From: an uncultured Collinsella sp.
GTDB taxonomy: Bacteria; Actinomycetota; Coriobacteriia; Coriobacteriales; Coriobacteriaceae
Reading direction: 5' to 3'
Assembly (NCBI GenBank): GCA_900757285.1
Contig: CAAENI010000016.1
Span: forward strand, 1-11,273
DNA: 11,273 nucleotides
Positions 5,616 to 11,273 of the stretch are shown in pieces (positions within the stretch are counted from its first letter, which is position 1; the number at the start of each line of letters is the position of its first letter). The notes under the pieces were generated by a model, which searched no databases, was not told where the DNA came from, and was given only the letters and a program-made list of their open reading frames with translations. The position numbers were made by a program, and so were the translations under genes.

Positions 5616-6263
5616 CTACGCGTTCTTTTTGCCCAGCTTAGCCTTAACCAGACCGACCACGGTCGGGATGATCGACACGGCGACGATGCCGATAATCAGC
5701 AGCTCAAAGTGCTCCTGCACAAAGGGGATGCCGCCAAAGAAGTAGCCCAACAGCGTAAAGACCGTCGACCAGGTAATGCCGCCCAGCACGTTAAAGATGA
5801 CAAAGTTGCGCCAGTGCATGCCGCCCATGCCGGCGATGAAAGGCACAAAGGTGCGGATAAACGGGAAGAAGCGACCCAGGAAGATGGCCAGGTGGCCCCA
5901 CTTGTCCAGGAAGTCCTCGGACTTTTTGATTCGCTCGGGCGTCATGGCCTTCACCTTGCCCGAGGCGATGATCTTTTGGCCAAAGAAATGACCGATCATA
6001 AAGTTGCACTGATCGCCCAAGATGGCAGCCGTCCATGCGACGGCCAGCAGAGCCACGATGTTAAAGCCGCCGTTGTGGGCAAAGAAACCCGAGGCAAACA
6101 GCAGCGAGTCGCCGGGAAGGAACGGGAAGAACACCACGCCCGTCTCGATAAAGATGATCAGGAACACGCAGCCGTAGGCCATAAGCGGGCCGGCGGCGAT
6201 CCAGCTGGCGATCGCAGTGCGCGGATCCTTAAGCAGCTCGGCGATAAAATTGATGAAACCCAT
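5616..6263 (-). CDS. DedA-family integral membrane protein (215 aa)
   Basis: This is a polytopic membrane protein of the DedA/SNARE-associated (VTT) family. Members act in membrane homeostasis and some move undecaprenyl phosphate or phospholipids between leaflets; the substrate here is unknown. Visible marks are E40 in IIFIETGVVFFPFLPGD (36-52) with the FLPGD motif, ILGDQCNFMIGHFFG (81-95), and GRFFPFIRTFVPFIAGMGGM (130-149) with the conserved R131, P134 and R137. Hydrophobic segments lie at about 26-48, 55-83, 126-147, 155-178 and 187-207, ending in a basic tail KAKLGKKNA. The ATG at 6263 has a GAGAGG ribosome site at somewhat long spacing; the in-frame region up to 6332 does not resemble the family. 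It is divergent from cysE. Confidence 0.92.
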   Translation of the reverse strand: MGFINFIAELLKDPRTAIASWIAAGPLMAYGCVFLIIFIETGVVFFPFLPGDSLLFASGFFAHNGGFNIVALLAVAWTAAILGDQCNFMIGHFFGQKIIASGKVKAMTPERIKKSEDFLDKWGHLAIFLGRFFPFIRTFVPFIAGMGGMHWRNFVIFNVLGGITWSTVFTLLGYFFGGIPFVQEHFELLIIGIVAVSIIPTVVGLVKAKLGKKNA

Positions 6264-6309
6264 GAAGTAAAACCTCTCAGTTGTGGGCGCGGACACGTCC
6301 AAGTTGACC

Positions 6310-6315
6310 AGTATA
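6310..6315 (-). promoter_or_regulatory. Candidate -10 element of the DedA-family gene
   Basis: On the minus strand TATACT (6315-6310) is a 5/6 match, with a predicted start near 6303 and a leader of about 40 nt. No good -35 box is seen at 16-18 nt spacing. Confidence 0.45.
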
Positions 6316-6404
6316 CGGTTGTGACGCGGCAACGCACACGACCTTACAAAAGCGTGACTTCATTACCAGCAAGTTTGCATAATTGACACCTGTCGCGCAA
6401 AGCC

Positions 6405-6446
6405 GAGCAAGATTGCTCTTCCTAATCCCTAGCGAATCGCTATACT
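6405..6446 (+). promoter_or_regulatory. cysE promoter region with two palindromes
   Basis: TATACT (6441-6446) is a likely -10 box, with a weak TTCCTA (6419-6424) as -35 at 16 nt. A perfect 14-bp palindrome, GAGCAA-GA-TTGCTC (6405-6418), lies just upstream of the -35. A second, AGCGA-A-TCGCT (6431-6441), runs up to the -10. Both are placed where a dimeric regulator could act; no known binding consensus is claimed. Confidence 0.45.
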
Positions 6447-6487
6447 TTATTGAATTGCATTGTCGCGGCGCTAAGGGAGGGCGGCCG

Positions 6488-7192
6488 GTGAGCTTTATCA
6501 GTACCATTCGCGAGGACATCAAGACCGTCCAGGCGCAGGACCCCGCTGCGCAAAACGGCCTGGTCATTTTCCTTTCGTACCCCGGTCTGCATGCCAAGTG
6601 GAACCACGTGCCCGAGCACTGGCTCTGGGAGCACGGCCATCGCTCGCTCGCCCGCGTGCTCTCGCAGCTCACCCGTCATATCACCGGCGTCGAGATTCAT
6701 CCCGCCGCGCAGATCGGCAAGCACTTCTTTATCGACCATGCCATGGGCGTCGTCATCGGCGAGACCACCATTGTGGGCGACAACTGCGTGCTCTACCAGG
6801 GCGTCACGCTCGGCGGTACCGGCAACGAGACCGGTAAGCGCCACCCAACGCTCGGCAATAACGTCACTGTGGGCACAGGCGCCAAGGTGCTCGGCAACAT
6901 TCGCATCGGCAACAACGTCAAGATCGGCGGCAACTCGGTCGTCGTCAAAGACGTGCCCGATAACTGCACCGTCGTGGGCGTGCCAGGCCGCATCATCAAG
7001 CGCAACGGCTGCCGCGTGTTCGAAGAAAGCTTCGATGCCAAGCAGCATCGCGAGTACATGCCCGATGACGCCGCCGAGCAGAGCGCCCTCAACCGCCAGG
7101 GCATCACCGAGAATGCCCGCCGCGTCAAGGAACTCGAGCGAGAGGTGGCCGAGCTCAAGGCCCTCGTCGCCAAGCTCGTGGACGAGCACTAG
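6488..7192 (+). CDS. cysE: Serine O-acetyltransferase (234 aa)
   Basis: This enzyme acetylates L-serine with acetyl-CoA, the first step of cysteine synthesis. A short helical N-terminal part (1 to about 60, with LIFLSYPGLHAKWNH-like residues at 25-40) precedes a left-handed beta-helix of hexapeptide repeats (about 64-166). The catalytic pair is visible as D83-H84 in FIDHAMGVVIGE and H119 in TGKRHPTLG. The glycine-rich VTLGGTGNE loop and NSVVVKDVP are typical. The C-terminus (about 208-232) is a charged heptad-like helix, RRVKELEREVAELKALVAKL, perhaps a coiled coil for oligomerisation or partner binding. The start is GTG at 6488, supported by GGGAGG 7 nt upstream; the frame is open to 6383 but those residues lack family similarity. 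No cysK is adjacent. Confidence 0.95.
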   Translation: MSFISTIREDIKTVQAQDPAAQNGLVIFLSYPGLHAKWNHVPEHWLWEHGHRSLARVLSQLTRHITGVEIHPAAQIGKHFFIDHAMGVVIGETTIVGDNCVLYQGVTLGGTGNETGKRHPTLGNNVTVGTGAKVLGNIRIGNNVKIGGNSVVVKDVPDNCTVVGVPGRIIKRNGCRVFEESFDAKQHREYMPDDAAEQSALNRQGITENARRVKELEREVAELKALVAKLVDEH

Positions 7193-7226
7193 GGCTGCGA
7201 ACGGTACAGACCCGCATCAACGCAAG

Positions 7227-7265
7227 AAGGCGCGCCAGGGAATTCATCCCCGGCGCGCCTTGTTT
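7227..7265. terminator. Terminator between cysE and the ABC exporter operon
   Basis: AAGGCGCGCC (7227-7236) pairs perfectly with GGCGCGCCTT (7252-7261), and three further G-C pairs (7238-7240 with 7248-7250) close a 7-nt loop. The following T-rich stretch is short on both strands (TTGTTT on plus, TTCTT on minus). The position between two converging units supports a bidirectional role. Confidence 0.72.
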
Positions 7266-7267
7266 CC

Positions 7268-7301
7268 AATGTGACATGCGGGACTGTCCCTTTGCCACAT
7301 T
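7268..7301. repeat. REP-like short palindrome overlapping the ABC gene stop codon
   Basis: AATGTG (7268-7273) and CACATT (7296-7301) form outer arms, and GGGAC-T-GTCCC (7280-7290) forms an inner palindrome. This GTGAC...GGGAC-GTCCC...CAC layout resembles dispersed REP-type palindromes. The stop codon of the ABC gene (TAA at 7302-7300) lies in the right arm. Confidence 0.5.
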
Positions 7302-9303
7302 AAGCAAACTGGCTCAGATAGAGGTCGGCATAAGCGCCCTCGGCAGCCAGCAGCTCCTTATGCGTGCCCTGCTCGATGATATTGCCGTGATCCATGACCA
7401 GGATGAGGTCGGCATCGACGATCGTCGACAGACGATGCGCGATCACAAAGCTCGTGCGCCCGCGCATGAGCGCGTCCATGGCGCGGCCGATGACAAGCTC
7501 GGTGCGCGTGTCCACGCTCGACGTCGCCTCGTCCAGGATGAGGATCGCCGGGTTGTTGAGCAGCACGCGCGCGATGGTCAGCAGCTGACGTTGGCCCTGG
7601 CTGATGCTCTCGGCATCGTTAGCCACCCGCGTGTCGTAGCCCTGCGGCATAGTGCGCACAAAGAAGTCGACCTGAGCGGCACGTGCGGCCGCGACAATCT
7701 CCTCGCGCGTCGCCTCGGGACAGCCATAGGCGATGTTCTCGGCAATGGTGCCATCGAACAGCCAGGCGTCCTGCAACACCATGCCAAACTGCTGGCGCAG
7801 CTCGCCGCGAGCCATACGACTCGTATCCACGCCGTCGAGGGTAATGCGGCCGCCGTCGATCTCGTAGAAGCGCATGAGCAGATTGATGAGCGTGGTCTTA
7901 CCCGCACCCGTGGTTCCCACCACGGCGATCTTCTGACCCGGCTCGGCGGCAAACGACACGTCGCGCATGAGCGGCTTGTCGGGCGCATAGCCAAAGCGCA
8001 CGTGCTCAAAAGCGACGCGGCCCTCCACCTTGCCCGGCAGCTTGGCAGCCTCGCCCGACTGCGGATCGGCCTCCATCTCGGGCTCATCGAGCAGGTCGAA
8101 CACGCGCTCTGCGCTCGCCAGCGCGCTCTGCAGCGAGTTAAAGGTAAACGACAACTCCGTCATGGGTTCGGACGCCTCGTAGATAAACTGGAGGAACGCC
8201 TGGAACACGCCGACGGTCATATGCCCGGCAACCAGCATGCTGCAGCCCACCAGCGCAATCACGATCTGCGCCAGGCGACCGATAAAGCGCACCGCAGGGC
8301 CGACGGCATTGATCATAAAGTCGGCCTTGGTACTCACGCGCGCTAGCTCACTCGAGGCCTGGTGCACCTCGGCAGAACTCTGACGCTCGCAGTTAAACGC
8401 ACGAATCACCAGACGGCCCGAATAGCCTTCCTCGACCGCACTCGTAATCTTGGACACCCACTCCTGGCGCTCGCCGGTCACGTCATGTGTGCGACGCGAG
8501 ACCACTTTGGTCACCAGCAGCGACAACGCCGTAAAGAACAAAAAGACCAGCGTGAGCGGCACGCTAAACACGAACATCACGCTCACGGCGCCCACCACGG
8601 TACCGATCGACACCAGAAGCTGCAGCAAGCCGCGCTGCATGCTTTCGGACATCTTGTCCAGGTCGTTGGTCGCGCGGCTGACGACCTCGCCGGGACGATG
8701 CGCGTCAAAGTAGGCAAGCGGCAGACGGTTGAGCTTTTGTGCGATGCGGTTGCGTAGACGCAGGTTGAGACGCTCGGCAACGCTCGACATCAAAAAGCTC
8801 TGGAGTGCGTAGAACGAGGCGGCGGCGGTCCAGATCATAAAGTAGATGAAGATGGTCCTGCCGCAGTTCTCCCAGGTAATGCTGAAGGTAGTGTTGTTGG
8901 CAAACGCCACCTTCATGTGCCCCCACAGTTCATCGATCACGCGGGCGCTGTAGGCCGGCGCCGCGGTGTTAAAGATGGCATAGAACACGATGCTCGCGAA
9001 CACGATATAGAAACGCCAATGGTCGCCGGCGGCCTCGCTCCACAGGCGGCGCACCGTCGCCCAGGTGTCGCGGGGCGTCTCGTCCTCGTCCTCGTCGTCA
9101 ACGTCGCGCATGCGCTCTGCCTCGGCGCGGGCGCGCTCGTCCTCGGCGCGCTCGTTTTCCTCGTAGAGCGCCTGGCGGCGAGCTTCGCGCTCCGCCGCTG
9201 CCTTGGCGTTATCGTCCAGGTCGGGCGTGGCGCCCGTCTCCTCGACTGTCTCTGCAGCCGCGGCGTCATCGGCGATGCTCTGCTTCTTGAACTCCTCGGT
9301 CAT
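7300..9303 (-). CDS. ABC exporter subunit with the catalytic ATPase motifs (667 aa)
   Basis: This is a half-transporter: six membrane helices (about residues 97-400) fused to a nucleotide-binding domain. Motifs are Walker A GTTGAGKTT (463-471), Q-loop Q511 in VLQDAWLF, Walker B ILILDE with catalytic E592, and switch H623 in VIAHRLST. The signature is altered to SISQGQ (566-571) where LSGGQ is usual. With the partner encoded upstream it fits a heterodimeric multidrug-type exporter in which only one ATP site is fully competent. The N-terminal 80 residues are an added Ala/Glu/Arg/Asp-rich, highly charged cytoplasmic extension. The ATG at 9303 follows GGGAGGTG at 7 nt; a GTG at 9312 lies inside that ribosome site. 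The upstream stop codon ends 1 nt before this start, so translation is coupled. The substrate is unknown. Confidence 0.93.
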   Translation of the reverse strand: MTEEFKKQSIADDAAAAETVEETGATPDLDDNAKAAAEREARRQALYEENERAEDERARAEAERMRDVDDEDEDETPRDTWATVRRLWSEAAGDHWRFYIVFASIVFYAIFNTAAPAYSARVIDELWGHMKVAFANNTTFSITWENCGRTIFIYFMIWTAAASFYALQSFLMSSVAERLNLRLRNRIAQKLNRLPLAYFDAHRPGEVVSRATNDLDKMSESMQRGLLQLLVSIGTVVGAVSVMFVFSVPLTLVFLFFTALSLLVTKVVSRRTHDVTGERQEWVSKITSAVEEGYSGRLVIRAFNCERQSSAEVHQASSELARVSTKADFMINAVGPAVRFIGRLAQIVIALVGCSMLVAGHMTVGVFQAFLQFIYEASEPMTELSFTFNSLQSALASAERVFDLLDEPEMEADPQSGEAAKLPGKVEGRVAFEHVRFGYAPDKPLMRDVSFAAEPGQKIAVVGTTGAGKTTLINLLMRFYEIDGGRITLDGVDTSRMARGELRQQFGMVLQDAWLFDGTIAENIAYGCPEATREEIVAAARAAQVDFFVRTMPQGYDTRVANDAESISQGQRQLLTIARVLLNNPAILILDEATSSVDTRTELVIGRAMDALMRGRTSFVIAHRLSTIVDADLILVMDHGNIIEQGTHKELLAAEGAYADLYLSQFA

Positions 9304-9304
9304 A

Positions 9305-11041
9305 CTACTCACCTCCCTTCATCTGCGATTCCGCGATAGCGCGGTACACCTCGCAGGTTTCCATGAGCTCGTCGTGCGTGCCTAGACCCACGACCTCACC
9401 GTCCTTGAGCACCACAATCTGATCGGCATGCAAAATAGTCGAGATGCGCTGGGCGATGATGAGCACCGCGGCATCGCACGTCTCGTCCTGCAGCGCATGG
9501 CGCAGTGCCGCATCGGTCTTAAAGTCCAGAGCCGAAAAACTGTCGTCGAAGATATACAGGTCGGCATGCTTCATGAGTGCGCGGGCAATCGCTAGGCGCT
9601 GGCGCTGACCACCCGAGAAGTTCGTGCCGCCCTGGGCCACCGGCGTAACGAGCCCCTGGGGCTGGTCGAGCACAAAGGTGCTCTGGGCAACCTCCAGCGC
9701 ATGGAGCATGTCAGCCTCGGTCGCGCCCTCGTTACCAAAGCGCAGGTTGCTCGCCACCGTACCCGAGAACAGCCATGCCTTCTGCGGCACATAGGCGATA
9801 CGCCCGCGGATATCGTCTTGCGAAAGGTCGCGCAGATCGACGCCGTTCAGGCGAATGGCGCCCTTCGTGGCATCGTGGAAGCGAAGCAAGAGCTTGGCCA
9901 CCGTTGACTTGCCCGAGCCCGTCGAGCCCACGATCGCGGTCGTCTGTCCGCGGCGGCAGGCAAAACTCAGGTCGCACAGGGTGTCCTCGTCGGCATCGTC
10001 AAAACGGAACGACATGTGGTCGAACACGGCCACCGCGTCGACTCCATCTGCGGACTCAGGTGTCCCGTCGCCCAGCGTAGCCTTACCGTCCACGATGCTC
10101 GGCTCGATTTCGAGCACCTGCTGTGCACGGCTGAGGCACGCCGCGGCGCGCGGAAGCGTCAGCACCACCATCTGCGCCATCATCACAAAGAACAGGATCA
10201 GGATCGCGTACTCCAGCACGGCCGAGATGCTGCCGATTTGCATGGCATGGACGCCCACGCGGTTGCCGCCCACCCACAACACCGCCACCTCGGCGATATT
10301 CATCAAAAAGAAGCTGGAGCTGTCGAGACCCACAAACAGGTGGTTGACCTTGATGGCATTGGCTGCGTAATCGCTAAACACCTCGTCCAGGCGCTGCTCC
10401 TCGTGGCGCTCCTTGTTAAATGCGCGGATGACGCGCACGCCCACGATGTTCTCGCGCAGCACCACGTTCATGCGGTCGATAAAGCTCTGCAGGCGCATAA
10501 AGATCGGCGCGGCGTTGGCAACGGTAAAGACCGCCGCCACCAGCACGATCGCAACGACCACGCCCAGCAGCGTGCCCATGGCAGGATCGATAAACCAGGC
10601 AAAGATGATGCCCGCCACGGCCAAGAACGGTACCGGTAACACCAGCTGAATCGTCTGCAGGATCGCTTGCTGGATCACGTTGATGTCGTTGAGAGAGCGC
10701 GTGATCATCGAACCCGTACCAAAGCGCTCAAAGTCGCTGGCGGACAGCTCGAGCGACTTATCGTAGACGGCGTTGCGAATGTCGCAGGCCACATTGGCCG
10801 CCAGACGGGCCGAAAGATAGCAGCCCAGCACCGCGCCGCCACTGGCCATGCCGGTCGCGATGAGCATATACACGCCGTTGCGCAAGATGTAGTCGATATC
10901 ACCCGTCGTGATACCAGTATTGACCATATTCGCCAACATTGTAGGCACCAGCAGCGTGCCGACGTTATCTATCAGCAGTACAAACAGCGTCACCGCAATC
11001 AGCCCGCGATACGGCCTCATAAATCTCATTAAGAGTCGCAT
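9305..11041 (-). CDS. ABC exporter subunit with degenerate ATPase motifs (578 aa)
   Basis: This is the first half-transporter of the operon: six membrane helices within about residues 12-300, then a nucleotide-binding domain. Walker A is GSTGSGKST (372-380), the Q-loop Q420 lies in YVPQKAWLF, and the signature NFSGGQ (474-479) is intact. Walker B reads LYIFDD with D500 in place of the catalytic Glu, and the switch residue is Q531 (IIAQRIST) instead of His. This is the known pattern of the non-catalytic partner in heterodimeric exporters such as TM287/288. Paired with the next gene, one site combines E592/H623 with this intact signature, and the other combines D500/Q531 with the altered SISQGQ. 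The ATG at 11041 has AAGGGG just upstream and overlaps the preceding frame by 13 nt. Confidence 0.93.
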   Translation of the reverse strand: MRLLMRFMRPYRGLIAVTLFVLLIDNVGTLLVPTMLANMVNTGITTGDIDYILRNGVYMLIATGMASGGAVLGCYLSARLAANVACDIRNAVYDKSLELSASDFERFGTGSMITRSLNDINVIQQAILQTIQLVLPVPFLAVAGIIFAWFIDPAMGTLLGVVVAIVLVAAVFTVANAAPIFMRLQSFIDRMNVVLRENIVGVRVIRAFNKERHEEQRLDEVFSDYAANAIKVNHLFVGLDSSSFFLMNIAEVAVLWVGGNRVGVHAMQIGSISAVLEYAILILFFVMMAQMVVLTLPRAAACLSRAQQVLEIEPSIVDGKATLGDGTPESADGVDAVAVFDHMSFRFDDADEDTLCDLSFACRRGQTTAIVGSTGSGKSTVAKLLLRFHDATKGAIRLNGVDLRDLSQDDIRGRIAYVPQKAWLFSGTVASNLRFGNEGATEADMLHALEVAQSTFVLDQPQGLVTPVAQGGTNFSGGQRQRLAIARALMKHADLYIFDDSFSALDFKTDAALRHALQDETCDAAVLIIAQRISTILHADQIVVLKDGEVVGLGTHDELMETCEVYRAIAESQMKGGE

Positions 11042-11271
11042 GTCTCCCCTTCGCCCTTGTCGTCAGCCTCGTTCTCGGCGGCCACTTGCCGTTTAAATGC
11101 CTCGCACTCTTCGTTAAGAACATGGGAGAACTTACCGACCAAGCGCATGATCTCGCGCTGTTCCCACGGCTCGAGCGCCTCGATTGCTCCGCTGGTATAT
11201 AACAGGCTCTCCGTCAAGGTCGTCTTACCTGCGTCTACATGAGCAAGAATGCCAATATTGATGATTTTCAT
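11029..11271 (-). CDS. Chimeric small ORF: Tet ribosomal-protection N-terminus joined to a MarR-like tail (80 aa)
   Basis: Residues 1-30 match the start of tetracycline ribosomal-protection GTPases (Tet(W)/Tet(M)/Tet(O) type), including the G1 P-loop AHVDAGKTT (10-18). After I30, where the family continues with a Gly/Ser turn toward switch I, the protein changes to EALEPWEQREIMRLVGKFSH and a charged tail. That part resembles the last helix of MarR-type regulators. The joint lies near 11182-11184. Codons before it are A/T-rich (AAA, AAT, TTA, TAT, ATT), unlike the neighbours; codons after it match local use. With no G2-G5 motifs it cannot be a working GTPase, and with no winged helix it cannot bind DNA as MarR does. 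It is probably a recombination remnant, though the frame and start remain intact. Its stop overlaps the ABC gene by 13 nt, so its translation could feed the exporter operon. The upstream control DNA is outside the window. Confidence 0.75.
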   Translation of the reverse strand: MKIINIGILAHVDAGKTTLTESLLYTSGAIEALEPWEQREIMRLVGKFSHVLNEECEAFKRQVAAENEADDKGEGETCDS

Positions 11272-11273
11272 AT

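Noticed and set aside
6440..7189. Minus-strand open frame of 249 codons antisense to cysE
   Set aside because: It is a shadow of the well-supported cysE gene.
7276..8346. Plus-strand open frame of 356 codons antisense to the ABC gene
   Set aside because: It is His/Arg-rich with no domain, and the ABC motifs on the other strand are decisive.
9304..9312. GTG start at 9312 for the 667-aa ABC subunit
   Set aside because: This GTG is part of the GGGAGGTG ribosome site that serves the ATG at 9303.
11029..11271. Functional tetracycline-resistance gene at the right edge
   Set aside because: Only the first 30 residues (through the G1 loop) are of ribosomal-protection type; the rest of the roughly 640-residue protein is absent.
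1..11273. CRISPR arrays, insertion sequences, prophage genes
   Set aside because: No spaced direct repeats, transposase, integrase or phage structural genes were seen on either strand.

Overview
The window looks like a chromosomal segment of a Gram-positive, GC-rich anaerobe of the class Coriobacteriia, most likely Collinsella or a close relative. This is inferred from high GC, codon use, the gene set and an abundance of palindromic intergenic elements; no search was run. No prophage, insertion sequence or CRISPR array is visible. The one clear mark of horizontal exchange is at the right edge.

Left part (1-2450): the minus strand carries the SRP RNA gene (ffs, cut by the left edge) and, upstream of it, one long gene in which a tRNA adenosine deaminase (TadA) is fused in frame to a full-length glycerate kinase. 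A tRNA-Ser(UGA) gene is divergent from this fusion. The order tRNA-Ser, tadA, ffs is a recognised bacterial neighbourhood, usually continued by dnaX and recR outside this window. Here it is altered by the kinase fusion and by three separate palindromes packed between the fusion gene and the ffs promoter (129-510).

Middle part (2450-7300): a TetR-type regulator (minus) is divergent from a solitary LemA-family membrane protein (plus). The lemA terminator is followed by a 211-nt extended imperfect hairpin of unknown nature (3901-4111) and then a bidirectional terminator. Next come ilvE (branched-chain aminotransferase, minus, with a leader of about 150 nt) and a DedA-family membrane protein (minus), which is divergent from cysE (serine O-acetyltransferase, plus). 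These are mostly single-gene units with their own terminators, covering translation support, amino-acid metabolism and envelope functions.

Right part (7300-11273): a two-gene minus-strand ABC exporter operon. Its motifs define an asymmetric heterodimer with one intact and one degenerate ATPase site. Upstream, overlapping the first ABC gene by 13 nt, is a small chimeric frame. Its first 30 residues are the start of a tetracycline ribosomal-protection protein (Tet(W)/Tet(M)/Tet(O) type, with the G1 loop). The remaining 50 look like the tail of a MarR-type regulator. I infer that recombination replaced most of the regulator that normally heads the exporter operon with the 5' end of a tet gene, possibly bringing in a tet promoter and leader. 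The decisive upstream DNA lies just outside the window.

The strongest points for follow-up are the tet/MarR chimera, the TadA-glycerate kinase fusion and the long structured intergenic elements.
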